The notes under the pieces were generated by a model. That model was given only the letters and a program-made list of their open reading frames with translations. It searched no databases and was not told the DNA's origin. DNA of 64,000 bases, from positions 28,068-92,067 of the forward strand of contig NZ_JABDSR010000010.1 of the NCBI RefSeq assembly GCF_012976305.1, read 5' to 3'. Source of the stretch: Peptoniphilus faecalis (GTDB lineage: Bacteria > Bacillota > Clostridia > Tissierellales > Peptoniphilaceae). The position numbers and the translations under genes are program-made. Shown here piece after piece: positions 7,652 to 17,513 of the stretch (the first letter of the stretch is position 1; each line of letters starts with the position of its first letter).

Positions 7652-9331
7652 TTAAAATAATCCAGTAATAATCCCATTATTATCAATATCCATTTTATTT
7701 GCTGCTGGTGTTTTTGGAAGACCCGGCATAACCATTATATTAGAAGTTTGTACAACAATAAAACCAGCTCCTGCTGAAACTCTTATATCTTGAACTTCAA
7801 TATCAAAATCAGTAGGTGCTCCCATTATTTTTTGATCATCTGTGAAAGAAAACTGTGTCTTTGCTATACAAATTGGTAATTTATCAAGCCCTAAAGATTC
7901 CAATTTTTTAATTTGATTTTGTGCTGCTTTTGTAAAATTAGCTTGTCTACCTCTATATAATTCTCTAACTATTGTGTTTACTTTTTCAGTAATTGAGTCA
8001 TTTATATCATATATATATTTAAAATTAGACTTCTCCCTTTCAGTTAATTCTACTATTTGAGAAGCAAGATCTTCTGCACCTTCTCCTCCTTTTGCAAAAC
8101 ACTCACATAGTGAAATTCTAACATTTAATTGTTCACAAAGTTCTTTTAGCTTAGTAATTTCTTTTTCTGTGTCAGATTCAAATCTGTTTATTGCAATTAT
8201 TGCAGGCACTCCAAACTTTTTAACATTTTCTACATGTCGTTTTAAATTCTCAAAACCTTTTTCTAATGCCTCAACATTTTCTGGTTTTAAATTCTTTTTA
8301 TCTACTCCTCCATGCATTTTTAATGCTTTTATTGTAGCTACTATTACAATAGCATCCGGTTTTAATCCAGCTACTCTACATTTTATATCCATAAATTTTT
8401 CTGCCCCAAGGTCTGCGCCAAATCCAGCTTCTGTTACTGCATATTCACTAGTTTTCAAGGCTAGTTTTGTTGCAAGGATTGAGTTGCATCCATGAGCTAT
8501 ATTAGCAAAGGGTCCTCCATGGATAAAGGCAGGCGTGTTTTCTAAAGTTTGTACTAAATTTGGTTTTAAAGCATCTTTAAGAAGCATTGCTACTGCACCT
8601 TCTATTCCAAGGTCAGAAACTTTTACTGCATCCCCATCAAGACTATAGGCAACTATCATTTTTCCTATTCTTTCTTTAAGATCGATTAAACTTTCTGAAA
8701 GACAAAGTACAGCCATTATTTCTGAAGCTACAGTTATCATAAAATGATCTTCCCTTGGAAATCCATCTGCTTTTTTGCCTAATGAAACTACAACATTTCT
8801 AAGAGCTCTATCATTCATATCTATAACTCTTTTCCAAATTATTTGTCTTATATCTATTTTCAGCTCATTCCCTTGATGAATATGATTATCTATACATGCT
8901 GAGATTAAATTATTTGCTGATGTTATTGCATGAAAATCTCCCGTAAAATGCAAGTTGATATCTTCCATAGGTACAACCTGTGAATATCCTCCACCTGCAG
9001 CTCCCCCTTTAACACCAAATACTGGTCCTAATGAAGGTTCACGAAGTGCTACTGCAGATTTTTTCCCTATTCTATTAAATCCCTGTGCAAGACCTATAGA
9101 TACAGTTGATTTTCCTTCTCCTGCTGGAGTAGGTGAAATTGCCGAAACTAAAACCAACTTTCCATCTTTGTTTTTTTCTTCAATTCTTTTTATAGCATCC
9201 CAGCTAATTTTTGCTTTATATTTTCCATAGTACTCAAGGTCACTATTTGATATTCCAACTATAGCTGCTACTTCTTCAATTGGTAGCATCTTAGCTTCGT
9301 CAGCAATTTGTATATCCGTCTTAAAGATCAT
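7652..9331 (-). CDS. fhs: Formate--tetrahydrofolate ligase
   Basis: A 559-residue cytoplasmic enzyme that interconverts formate, ATP and THF with 10-formyl-THF. The family P-loop TPAGEGKST is visible near residue 70, and characteristic stretches such as [11 protein letters not shown] and FTGDFHAI follow. Length matches the family. It is the last gene of the hut operon, 24 bases after ftcD, with RBS AAGGAGG. In histidine fermenters the reverse direction turns the formyl group from formiminoglutamate into formate and conserves ATP by substrate-level phosphorylation. That role is inferred from context; the enzyme also supplies one-carbon units for biosynthesis. Confidence 0.97.
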   Translation of the reverse strand: MIFKTDIQIADEAKMLPIEEVAAIVGISNSDLEYYGKYKAKISWDAIKRIEEKNKDGKLVLVSAISPTPAGEGKSTVSIGLAQGFNRIGKKSAVALREPSLGPVFGVKGGAAGGGYSQVVPMEDINLHFTGDFHAITSANNLISACIDNHIHQGNELKIDIRQIIWKRVIDMNDRALRNVVVSLGKKADGFPREDHFMITVASEIMAVLCLSESLIDLKERIGKMIVAYSLDGDAVKVSDLGIEGAVAMLLKDALKPNLVQTLENTPAFIHGGPFANIAHGCNSILATKLALKTSEYAVTEAGFGADLGAEKFMDIKCRVAGLKPDAIVIVATIKALKMHGGVDKKNLKPENVEALEKGFENLKRHVENVKKFGVPAIIAINRFESDTEKEITKLKELCEQLNVRISLCECFAKGGEGAEDLASQIVELTEREKSNFKYIYDINDSITEKVNTIVRELYRGRQANFTKAAQNQIKKLESLGLDKLPICIAKTQFSFTDDQKIMGAPTDFDIEVQDIRVSAGAGFIVVQTSNIMVMPGLPKTPAANKMDIDNNGIITGLF

Positions 9332-9355
9332 TTTAATCCTCCTTTTTTTATGAAA

Positions 9356-10237
9356 TTAAGAATAAATTTGGTCCATAGAGAAAGTATTACTAATTTTAAT
9401 ATAAAAATCTAATACATCTCTAAGTGCATAAAGTGGAACAGGTCCAACAAGTTCTGTGTCATGTATATGGACATTATATCTATTAGCTTCTGATTTAATT
9501 GTTTCATACACTCCATGAATTGGAGTTTTTTCGTAGTTAACCATATTCATTGATACTTGAACTTGGTTTTTATCTTCAAGTTTTAATGCTATTGCTCTTA
9601 TATAAGTGAATCCTCCAGTTGCAGCCCTTACTGATTTTACAATTTTCTTTCCAATTTCTAAATTATCTGTTTCTAAATTAATATTAAATGCAACAAGTGG
9701 AAATCTAGCTCCAGTAACAGTCGCTCCTGATTTTGCATTAAAATCTTTTGGTCCTTCATCAGGTTGCCATTTTTCATCTTTCATCTTTTCCTCCAAAGCT
9801 TCATATTGACCTTTTCTAATTTTTGGAAGGGATTTTCTATATTCTTTTTCTTGTGCATCTTCATAATAATATACAGGAACTCCTAATTCACCTAAGAATT
9901 TACCGAATCTCTTTGCAATTTCCACAGCTTCTTCTGTTGTATAGTTCTTTACTGGAATAAATGGAACTACATCCACAGCACCCATTCTTGGATGTTGACC
10001 CTTGTGTTTTGTCATATCAATTAATTCAATCGCTTTTTTAGCAAGTCTTTTTGTCGCTTCTAAAACAAGCTCTGGATTACCTTTATAAGTAAAAACTGTT
10101 CTATTGTGATCTCCGTTAGAATCAATATCTATAACTTCAATACTATCTACACTTAAAAGTGCTTCTTTAACTTCATTTACAAGATCAATATTTGTACCTT
10201 CGCTAATATTAACTTCTGCCATTAAAACTTTATCCAT
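9356..10237 (-). CDS. ftcD: Glutamate formimidoyltransferase (single-domain FtcD)
   Basis: About 293 residues, matching the formiminotransferase N and C subdomains only. The cyclodeaminase domain found fused in vertebrates is a separate gene here (13144-13701). It transfers the formimino group of N-formimino-L-glutamate to THF, releasing glutamate. Visible family sequences include NRTVFTYKG, KHKGQHPRMGAVD and SGATVTGARFPLVAFN. An ATG at 10252 overlaps the hutH stop, but the GAGGGAG ribosome binding site lies after it. The ATG at 10237, six bases beyond that site, is therefore the likely start. Operon order hutH-ftcD-fhs is compact. Confidence 0.95.
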   Translation of the reverse strand: MDKVLMAEVNISEGTNIDLVNEVKEALLSVDSIEVIDIDSNGDHNRTVFTYKGNPELVLEATKRLAKKAIELIDMTKHKGQHPRMGAVDVVPFIPVKNYTTEEAVEIAKRFGKFLGELGVPVYYYEDAQEKEYRKSLPKIRKGQYEALEEKMKDEKWQPDEGPKDFNAKSGATVTGARFPLVAFNINLETDNLEIGKKIVKSVRAATGGFTYIRAIALKLEDKNQVQVSMNMVNYEKTPIHGVYETIKSEANRYNVHIHDTELVGPVPLYALRDVLDFYIKISNTFSMDQIYS

Positions 10238-10248
10238 TTTTAACTCCC

Positions 10249-11784
10249 TCATTTTATTTTTCCAACTGCTTTCTCAACTTCTTCTAATAATTTTCCAGAT
10301 TTAATTATTTCAAAAGATTTATCCATGTCAGGATAAAAAATAACATCATTTTCCATAAAACCTACTTCTTCTCTTAAAACATCATAGGCAACTCTTGAAC
10401 CCTTACCTAATTTATCTATATCCCCAAAATCTGCTGCTTGAGCTGCACAAAGAAGCTCTATACTAACTACATGTTGTGCATGGTTGACTATTGTCCTTGC
10501 CTTTCTTGCCCCAATTGTCCCCATGCTTACATGATCTTCTTGATTTGCTGATGTTGGAATTGAATCCACACATGCAGGATGTGCAAGTACTTTATTTTCA
10601 GATACAAGTGCTGCAGCAACATATTGCGGAATCATAAATCCATCATTAATCCCTCCATGTTTAACTAAAAATGCAGGAAGCCCATGAGAAAGAGCTGGAT
10701 TTACCATTTTTTCTATTCTTCTTTCAGAAATATTAGCAATTTCTGCCACAAGAATTCCTAGTGTATCCATAGCAATTGCTATTGGTTGTCCATGGAAGTT
10801 ACCTCCAGATATGCATGCTCCATTTTCTCCTGAAAAAATTAAAGGATTATCTGTAACTGAATTTATTTCGGTTTCTACAGTTTTCTTTACATAATCAAAA
10901 GCAAGTCTTGAACCTCCATGTACTTGAGGAATACATCTTAGTGAATAAGAATCTTGCATTCTCTTTTCACCTTGCTTTGTAACTCTCTTTGAATTCTTTA
11001 AAAGATTTCTGAGGTTTTCTGCTACATCAATTTGTCCTTTGTGTGGTCTAACTAAATGAACTCTCTCATCAAAAGCATCAATGATACCTTCAAGTGAATC
11101 TATACTAAGAGAAGCTGTAATATCTGCTTCTTTTAATAGCTTTTCTGTATCATATACTGCAAGCACAGCGTTCGCTGTCATAGCTTGTGTACCATTAATA
11201 AGAGCGAGTCCTTCTTTTGCCTTTAATACTATAGTACTGATGCCAGCTTTATTCATAGCATCTTTCCCTGACATTACCTTTCCCTTATATTCAGCTTCAC
11301 CTTCACCAATCATAGGTAAAACCATATGAGCAAGAGGACACAAATCCCCAGAAGCTCCTACTGAACCCTTTTCTCTAATAATTGGATGAACTCCTTTATT
11401 TATCATATTGATTAAACATTCTATTGTACTCATCAAAACACCTGAATATCCGCTGCAAATAGAATTTAATCTAAGTAACATCATAGCTCTAACTATTTCT
11501 GTATCAAAAGGCTCTCCAACTCCGCAAGCATCAGAATAAATTAGATTTTTCTGTAATAAATCTAATTCTTCTTCTGATATTGAAACAGTTGAAAATTTTC
11601 CAAAGCCTGTGTTGATTCCATATATCGCTTCTCCTTCTTCTAAAGCTTTTTCAACAAACTCCCTTGATCTTAAAATTTTTTCTTTTTGTGCTTCGTCAAG
11701 TTCTACCTTAGCATTAAATCTAGCAACATTTACTACGTCTTCAATTGTTAAACTACTGCCATTAATTTTTATAATTTTCTCCAT
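10249..11784 (-). CDS. hutH: Histidine ammonia-lyase
   Basis: About 511 residues. It removes ammonia from L-histidine to give urocanate, the first step of the Hut pathway. The self-cyclising Ala-Ser-Gly triad that forms the MIO cofactor is present in GASGDLCPLAHM (near residue 145). Other family blocks are also visible, for example YGINTGFGKF and QEDHVSMG. The ATG at 11784 has AAAGGATGG at proper spacing. An ATG three codons earlier sits directly on the ribosome binding site and overlaps the preceding gene. The tail overlaps the start region of ftcD. Confidence 0.97.
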   Translation of the reverse strand: MEKIIKINGSSLTIEDVVNVARFNAKVELDEAQKEKILRSREFVEKALEEGEAIYGINTGFGKFSTVSISEEELDLLQKNLIYSDACGVGEPFDTEIVRAMMLLRLNSICSGYSGVLMSTIECLINMINKGVHPIIREKGSVGASGDLCPLAHMVLPMIGEGEAEYKGKVMSGKDAMNKAGISTIVLKAKEGLALINGTQAMTANAVLAVYDTEKLLKEADITASLSIDSLEGIIDAFDERVHLVRPHKGQIDVAENLRNLLKNSKRVTKQGEKRMQDSYSLRCIPQVHGGSRLAFDYVKKTVETEINSVTDNPLIFSGENGACISGGNFHGQPIAIAMDTLGILVAEIANISERRIEKMVNPALSHGLPAFLVKHGGINDGFMIPQYVAAALVSENKVLAHPACVDSIPTSANQEDHVSMGTIGARKARTIVNHAQHVVSIELLCAAQAADFGDIDKLGKGSRVAYDVLREEVGFMENDVIFYPDMDKSFEIIKSGKLLEEVEKAVGKIK

Positions 11785-11786
11785 AA

Positions 11787-13124
11787 TTACCATCCTTTTA
11801 TTTTTTTCAATACTTTATCTTCTATTTTGTCTTGTTCAAGTTCTTCAAAAACCTCTTCTATAATATCCATAGCTTCTTTTATCTCTTCATCGCTAATAAT
11901 AAGAGGTGGTTGTATTCTTAATGTCTTTCCTACTAAATAAATGAGGATAACTCCTTTTTCAAAACATCTATAAGATACTTTTTTTACTAAATCGTTAGAA
12001 GAATATTTTTCTTTTTTATCTTCTAAATCAACTCCAATACTAAGACCAGTACCTCTAATATTTCCTATATAAGAAGATTTTACTTTAATCTTTTTAAATC
12101 TACTTTTTATATATTCTCCTAATACAGTTGCTCTATCAAGAAGATTATCTCTTTCAATTATCTCTATAGTTTTAAGTGCTGCTACTGAAGATAAAGCGTT
12201 GCCTTGCAGAGTAAAAAGCTGAGCTGGCATATCTATTGAATCTATAACTTCTCTTTTGCTAAGTACAGCACTCATTGGCAATCCTGACGCCATAGCCTTT
12301 CCCATTACCACAACATCTGGAATTATATCAAAGTGTTCTATACTAAACCACTTTCCCGTCCTTCCAAAACCCTGTTGGATTTCATCAACGACTAATAAAA
12401 TCTTGTTATCATCACAAAATTTTCTAAGTCTTTTCATGAATTTTTTAGGAGCTTTGATTAAACCTAAATCACCAATTATTGGTTCAATAAATATTGCCGC
12501 TACTTCTTCTCTAGGTATATAATAATTGAAATTATCTAAAAATTTGTTAAATTCAATATCTGCAAACTCATCCTCGGTGATGTTTTTATCTTTATTTAAA
12601 ATATTAGGATAATCCAAGTGAAACACTTCTGGTAACAATGGTCCAATTTTTCTTTTCATATTAGTGTCTATTGCACTTAAAGATATAGCTCCATAAGTAG
12701 ATCCATGATATGCCCCAACGAAGGAAACTAACTTTGACCTTCCTGTATAAGCTCTTGCAATTTTTATTGAAGAGTCAATGGCATCAGAACCTGAAAATCC
12801 AAATATAACCTTTTTATCGAAATCTCCAGGAGTTATCCTTACAAGTTCTTTGGCAAGGTTAACTTGAGGTTCAGTGTAAAAATAATCATTTGTGAAGTGA
12901 ATGTAATTGTCTATTTGTTTTTTTATAGTTTCAACTATCTCTGTGTGATTATATCCAGTATTAACAACGCAAGCTGAACTTATCATATCAATAAATTCAT
13001 TTCCATCTAAGTCAGTTACCTTTACTCCCTCAGCTTTCTTTGCAACTAGTGGAAAATATATAGCTCTAGTGGACTTGCCAATATACTTTTCATCAATAGA
13101 AATTAATCTTTTATTTTTTTTCAT
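11787..13124 (-). CDS. Class III (GabT/ArgD-type) PLP aminotransferase in the hut operon
   Basis: A 445-residue fold-type I, class III aminotransferase. Visible features are GFSGSDAIDSSIKIAR (PLP phosphate-binding region), VGAYHGSTYGAISLS, FIEPIIGDLG, LLVVDEIQQGFGRTG (the Asp binding the PLP ring nitrogen) and VVMGKAMASGLPMSAVL with the Schiff-base Lys. Family members act on the omega-amino group of 4-aminobutyrate, acetylornithine, putrescine or similar donors. It is not part of the standard hut pathway; between fchA and hutH it may process glutamate-derived or imported amino compounds. The start has no obvious AGGAGG, so translation may depend on coupling to fchA, which ends 20 bases upstream. 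Confidence 0.85.
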   Translation of the reverse strand: MKKNKRLISIDEKYIGKSTRAIYFPLVAKKAEGVKVTDLDGNEFIDMISSACVVNTGYNHTEIVETIKKQIDNYIHFTNDYFYTEPQVNLAKELVRITPGDFDKKVIFGFSGSDAIDSSIKIARAYTGRSKLVSFVGAYHGSTYGAISLSAIDTNMKRKIGPLLPEVFHLDYPNILNKDKNITEDEFADIEFNKFLDNFNYYIPREEVAAIFIEPIIGDLGLIKAPKKFMKRLRKFCDDNKILLVVDEIQQGFGRTGKWFSIEHFDIIPDVVVMGKAMASGLPMSAVLSKREVIDSIDMPAQLFTLQGNALSSVAALKTIEIIERDNLLDRATVLGEYIKSRFKKIKVKSSYIGNIRGTGLSIGVDLEDKKEKYSSNDLVKKVSYRCFEKGVILIYLVGKTLRIQPPLIISDEEIKEAMDIIEEVFEELEQDKIEDKVLKKIKGW

Positions 13125-13143
13125 AAACTATTAAATAATAATA

Positions 13144-13701
13144 TTAATCTAAATTTTTAAGTTGTTTCTTCAAATCTTCTACAACTTTTTCGTCTTTTAT
13201 AAGGGAAATATTTGCAAGTACATTTGCACGTCCTGCATCAATACCAACTTTAGCTAAGTCAATTCCTGCTTGCAAATCTGTAATAGCTGCTGGATTTGAT
13301 TTTTCTAAAAGATCTCTTCCAATGTCATAAGTTCTCTTGTTTAAAAGAGCATTTGATAGAGGAACATTAGCTGCCTCAACTCCAGCATTTTGTATAGCTT
13401 TTCTTCTCTCTTGTTTTTCTTCATCAGTTAACTTTGGTAATTTATAAGCATTTACAATTAAAAGGTAAGCTTTATTATCATTAACACTTCCTTCCAAAAA
13501 TTTTCCTTTCATGTCGTTTAGTTCTTTAATAATTGCATCGTATTTTTCATCTTCATATCCATAATTTTTACCTTTAGAAAGATTTGCAACCATTCCCATT
13601 AATCCACATGCCATTGCGCCAGCAAGAGCAGATGCACATCCACCTCCTACTGTAAAATCATTTTCATCTAACATCATATCTAGTATTTTTTTATAATCCA
13701 T
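13144..13701 (-). CDS. fchA: Formimido-THF cyclodeaminase / methenyl-THF cyclohydrolase family
   Basis: About 185 residues, the size of the stand-alone cyclodeaminase domain (FTCD_C/FchA family). The Gly- and Ala-rich helical start (TVGGGCASALAGAMACGLMGMV) and SNPAAITDLQAGIDLA are characteristic. It converts 5-formimino-THF to methenyl-THF with loss of ammonia; some relatives act as methenyl-THF cyclohydrolases. It thereby connects FtcD to Fhs. The ATG at 13701 has GGAG seven bases upstream, whereas the in-frame ATG at 13713 overlaps that site. Its first codons overlap the end of the M20 gene, indicating coupled translation. No FolD is in the window. Confidence 0.9.
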   Translation of the reverse strand: MDYKKILDMMLDENDFTVGGGCASALAGAMACGLMGMVANLSKGKNYGYEDEKYDAIIKELNDMKGKFLEGSVNDNKAYLLIVNAYKLPKLTDEEKQERRKAIQNAGVEAANVPLSNALLNKRTYDIGRDLLEKSNPAAITDLQAGIDLAKVGIDAGRANVLANISLIKDEKVVEDLKKQLKNLD

Positions 13702-14869
13702 TTTTATCTCCATTAAATTCTAATTTTATTTTTTTTATTAAGTCTTTATCATCTATTGTCCTACCAATAAAACCGAGGATTGTTTTCGCCCCATTTTCAA
13801 TGGCCATTTTTGATGCATCAGACCCAACTAATTCTGCAAATTCTTTTGTGTGTAAACTTATATCTTCATTAGTTATTGCCACAGATGGATGAAAAGAAGG
13901 GCATCTATAACTAACATTGCCTATGTCTGATGAACCTACTGCTTTTTCCTGTTCATAATTTTCCATCTGATATTTTTTCATTATATCTGAAATTATTTTT
14001 GTTCCAATATTGTTATACTTCATATCCATAAATGGATACCCATGTTTTGTTATTTTTGCTTTAGTTCTAGTTGCTTTAGCACAACCATAAACAATATTCT
14101 CCATCCATGGAATTAAAGTACTTTTAATATAATTAAAATCATTTGATCTAAACGTATACATTCCACTAGCATAATCAGTTATTATATTTGTAGCAACACC
14201 TCCTTCTGTTATATATCCTTCTATAATAGTCCCAGGTTTTGTACATTTTCTCATCATATCGAATCCATGAATAGCAAGCATCAAGCCATCTAAAGCTGAA
14301 TTACCCTCCCAAGGAGACGCTGCAGCATGGGCAGGTTTCCCAAAAAACTCTATTTTATAAGTTTCAAAAGCAAGTAATTTCCAATTTGGTCTATTCTTTG
14401 TATCAAGATGAACCATAATTACATAATCATAATCATCAAAGGCACCTTTTTCAGCCATTGGAATTTTTAAGCCTTCGTTTTCTTCATCAGGCGTCCCAAT
14501 TATATCAACATTAACTTTTATATCTTCTTCATTTTTCTTTATTGCAAGTGCAGATAGAACCGATATTGCACAAGAAGCTGAATGACCGCAAGCATGTCCG
14601 ACTCCAGGCAAGGCATCGTATTCTGTTAAAATCCCTATTTTTACATTAGAATCCTTATTTTCAATAACTTTGCCTAAAAAAGAGGTCTCTAAATCACAAT
14701 AATTCAACCTAGTTTTTATTCCATACTTATTTAAAACCTCTACAATTTTTTTTACAGAATTATATTCTTTTCCCGACAATTCTGGATTATCAAATAGACA
14801 CCTGTTTAATTGAAAAGCTTCCTCTTTTAAAGACTCAATAGATTCAATAAGTTTATCTTCTATTTTCAT
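13691..14869 (-). CDS. M20 amidohydrolase of the AbgB/PM20D2 type
   Basis: About 392 residues. Metal-site motifs are visible: GILTEYDALPGVGHACGHS (Asp and His ligands), TPDEENEGLKIPM (acidic pair) and the domain-linking FFGKPAHAAASPWEGNSALDG. This last block is typical of aminobenzoyl-glutamate hydrolase subunit B and PM20D2-like dipeptidases. Start ATG 14869 follows AAGGAGG; an ATG at 14887 lies before it. It sits directly after a YfcC-type carrier in the hut operon, so it may cleave an imported histidine- or glutamate-containing conjugate to feed the pathway. The substrate is inferred only from position. Confidence 0.82.
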   Translation of the reverse strand: MKIEDKLIESIESLKEEAFQLNRCLFDNPELSGKEYNSVKKIVEVLNKYGIKTRLNYCDLETSFLGKVIENKDSNVKIGILTEYDALPGVGHACGHSASCAISVLSALAIKKNEEDIKVNVDIIGTPDEENEGLKIPMAEKGAFDDYDYVIMVHLDTKNRPNWKLLAFETYKIEFFGKPAHAAASPWEGNSALDGLMLAIHGFDMMRKCTKPGTIIEGYITEGGVATNIITDYASGMYTFRSNDFNYIKSTLIPWMENIVYGCAKATRTKAKITKHGYPFMDMKYNNIGTKIISDIMKKYQMENYEQEKAVGSSDIGNVSYRCPSFHPSVAITNEDISLHTKEFAELVGSDASKMAIENGAKTILGFIGRTIDDKDLIKKIKLEFNGDKNGL

Positions 14870-14879
14870 ATAATCCTCC

Positions 14880-16262
14880 TTAAACATAATTAATTATTAT
14901 AGCAATTATTAATAGTATGGATTGAGTTAGAAAAACAAGTCCAAATAATGGAACAATAAATTTCCACCATTTTTCTAATTTAACTCCAGCAATTCCACAT
15001 ATTATCGGGGCAAACGCTGTCGGCCACACTATATTTGAAAATCCGTCTCCAAATTGAAAAGCTAAGACAGCAATTTGTCTTGATATTCCAAGTAAATCAG
15101 ATAATGGAGCCATAATAGGCATACTCGTAACCGCTTGCCCTGACCCAGATGGAATGAAAAAATTTAAAAGTGTTTGGAATATCAACATAGCTGGTCCCAT
15201 TAATACCTTAGGAAGATATGATAGAGGAATAGAAAGTCCATAAACTATAGTATCAATAATATTTCCATCTTTTAAAACAATCAAAATCCCCCTAGCAATA
15301 CCTATCATCATACACGCCATTGCTATATCTGTGAAATTCTTTGCAATGCTTTCAGCTATTTTATTGAAATTCCATCCCATTACAATTGCACTCAATATAC
15401 CCATTAGTAAAAACACTGCATTCGTTTCATTAAAATACCAACCGAAATTATATGATCCGTAAACTATTGTAGCTATTCCAATAGCTAATATAAGTAAGAC
15501 AATTTTTTCTCGAATTTCAAATTTATAATTCATCATTTCTTCATTTGTTATAATATGTTTACTATCATCGCCATATATTAAGCTCTTAGTGGGATCTAGT
15601 CTAATTTTTCTCGCATATTTCACAACATATAATGAAGTAACAATAATCATAACAATGTGACAAATAATTCTATACCAAGCCCCTGATAACTGTGGAAGTT
15701 CTGCAATGCTTTGAGCCATTCCAACAGTAAAAGGATTAACAACAGCACCACTGTATCCCACAGCCGTTCCTAATGCTACAATTGCCATTCCAACTATAGT
15801 ATCATATCCCATTGCCACACATATTCCAGCAAAAACGGGTATAAATGGCATCATTTCCTCAAAAACACCTATAGTTGAAGATATAATTCCAATCAATGTA
15901 ATAAAAATTGGAACTATCATAATTTGCGTTTTATCTTTAGAGTTTCTTAAAATATTTGCTATTAAGCCATTAATCGCTCCCGTTTCTAATATAAGCCCTA
16001 TTGCTGAGTATGATATAAAAACAAAGAAAATTACCGGTCCTGCATCTACCATTCCCTTATAAAAGGATTGAAGGGTTGCGAAAAAACCAACAGGTGATTT
16101 CTCAACTATATGGTATGTCCCTGGAACTGCCACTTCAATACCTGCTTCATTTGCTTCTCTTATAAATTCTCCCGTTGGAAGAATCCACGTTAAAATAGCG
16201 CATATAACTATTATTAAACCTAATAATACATATATATGAGGGAGCTCAAATTTCTTTTTCAT
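14880..16262 (-). CDS. YfcC/DcuC-superfamily carrier (putative peptide or amino acid uptake)
   Basis: About 460 residues with some 11-12 hydrophobic segments. The N-terminus (LPHIYVLLGLIIVICAIL...WILPTGEF) and the FFIPSGSGQAVTSMPIMAPLSDLLG block near residue 385 are hallmarks of the YfcC group of ion-coupled carriers in the DcuC/ArsB superfamily. ATG 16262 has GGTGG nearby; a GTG four codons earlier is less likely. In this operon it probably imports a substrate for the adjacent M20 hydrolase. Family members are often annotated as C4-dicarboxylate or basic amino acid carriers, but experimental support is thin. Confidence 0.82.
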   Translation of the reverse strand: MKKKFELPHIYVLLGLIIVICAILTWILPTGEFIREANEAGIEVAVPGTYHIVEKSPVGFFATLQSFYKGMVDAGPVIFFVFISYSAIGLILETGAINGLIANILRNSKDKTQIMIVPIFITLIGIISSTIGVFEEMMPFIPVFAGICVAMGYDTIVGMAIVALGTAVGYSGAVVNPFTVGMAQSIAELPQLSGAWYRIICHIVMIIVTSLYVVKYARKIRLDPTKSLIYGDDSKHIITNEEMMNYKFEIREKIVLLILAIGIATIVYGSYNFGWYFNETNAVFLLMGILSAIVMGWNFNKIAESIAKNFTDIAMACMMIGIARGILIVLKDGNIIDTIVYGLSIPLSYLPKVLMGPAMLIFQTLLNFFIPSGSGQAVTSMPIMAPLSDLLGISRQIAVLAFQFGDGFSNIVWPTAFAPIICGIAGVKLEKWWKFIVPLFGLVFLTQSILLIIAIIINYV

Positions 16263-16286
16263 ATTAACCACCACTTTCTGTATTCC

Positions 16287-17504
16287 CTACTTAAAAAGTT
16301 TTTTTCCCTTTTTTATAACTTGAACAACTTCATTTACTCCAATCTTATAAACAACGTTTTTATAAGAATCTGAATCTCTTATTTGAATATCAGCATACTT
16401 TCCTACTTCTATAGATCCGAAATCCTTTTCTATCCTTAAAGCTTTCGCACCATTTAATGTTGCTGCTCTAATCGCATATTTTTCCGACATTTTATGATTT
16501 CTACAAGCGAGTGCCATAGCTAAATCCATTGATTCAAACCAATTTCCTGGATTTAAATTTGTAGCAATTGCTAAAGTCATTCCTTCTTCAATCATATATG
16601 ACGGATCAAAAGGTTTTGGATGCTTTACACTAAAATCAGTAGTTGGAATAACAATTCCTACTACATTATTCTTTGCTAGAATGCTAGCGTTTTCTCTCGT
16701 CAAATAATTTAAATGTCCTATATTAGCTGCCTTCAGTTTAGCTGCAACTTTTGCTCCTCCTATTGCTGAGTAACATTCAGAGTGAAGTGTTGGAACAAGA
16801 CCAAAGTCTAAACAAGAACCTAAAAACCTATCTGCATCTTCTGCTGTGTAGTATCCATCATCAACCCATATGTCAGAAAAGTTAGCTAATTTTTCTTCAT
16901 ATATAATAGGCAAAACCTCAGAAACCATAAAATCTATGTATTTTTCTTTTCCCATATTTACATCAAAGAAATGTGCTCCTAAATAAGTTGATAAAATTGT
17001 TTGAGGTGTTTTTTCTTTTAATTTATTTATTAATCGGAGCTGTCTCAATTCAGTATCCTTATCAATACCATATCCCGATTTTATTTCTACAGTAGTTGTT
17101 CCAGATAATAGCATCCTATTTAATTTTTCTAAACTTGAACTCAAAAGTTCTTCATTCGTTGCCTTTTTTGTATAATAAATAGATGCTTCTAATCCAACTA
17201 GTTTAACTATTTTTTTTACGTCTACACTTGAATTTGTAAGTGAGGCTACATATTCATCTACTCTAGATTTTCCAAACAAAAGATGAGTGTGTGAATCTAC
17301 ATAGCCAGGCATTACAACCTTCCCACTACAATCAATTTCTTCAAAATCTTCACCGTCTATAAATTTTATTAAATCCTCATAGGATCCAATCTTTTCTATC
17401 CTTTCACCTTTAATTAGGACTGATGCATTCTCCATCAGTCCTATTAAATCCTTTGCATCTTCCTTAACAGTTAAAAGTTCTCTACAATTTTTTAATATTA
17501 ACAT
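16287..17504 (-). CDS. hutI: Imidazolonepropionase
   Basis: A 405-residue amidohydrolase-superfamily enzyme that opens 4-imidazolone-5-propanoate to N-formimino-L-glutamate. The metal-binding HTH motif is in DSHTHLLFGKSR near residue 70. EIKSGYG near 145, GAHFF near 180 and TLHSECYSAIGG near 245 provide further ligands and substrate contacts, and IATNLNPGNW near 320 completes the family pattern. RBS AGGAG precedes the ATG. It starts only 9 bases after the upstream carrier gene ends. Confidence 0.96.
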   Translation of the reverse strand: MLILKNCRELLTVKEDAKDLIGLMENASVLIKGERIEKIGSYEDLIKFIDGEDFEEIDCSGKVVMPGYVDSHTHLLFGKSRVDEYVASLTNSSVDVKKIVKLVGLEASIYYTKKATNEELLSSSLEKLNRMLLSGTTTVEIKSGYGIDKDTELRQLRLINKLKEKTPQTILSTYLGAHFFDVNMGKEKYIDFMVSEVLPIIYEEKLANFSDIWVDDGYYTAEDADRFLGSCLDFGLVPTLHSECYSAIGGAKVAAKLKAANIGHLNYLTRENASILAKNNVVGIVIPTTDFSVKHPKPFDPSYMIEEGMTLAIATNLNPGNWFESMDLAMALACRNHKMSEKYAIRAATLNGAKALRIEKDFGSIEVGKYADIQIRDSDSYKNVVYKIGVNEVVQVIKKGKKLFK

Positions 17505-17513
17505 ATTCTTCTC

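Noticed and set aside
8169..9230. Plus-strand frames opposite fhs
   Set aside because: Their proteins are Ser/Pro/Thr/Phe-rich antisense translations of the well-supported fhs gene.
13144..13713. Start of fchA at 13713
   Set aside because: The ATG at 13713 contains the GGAG that serves the ATG at 13701, so it cannot use that site itself.
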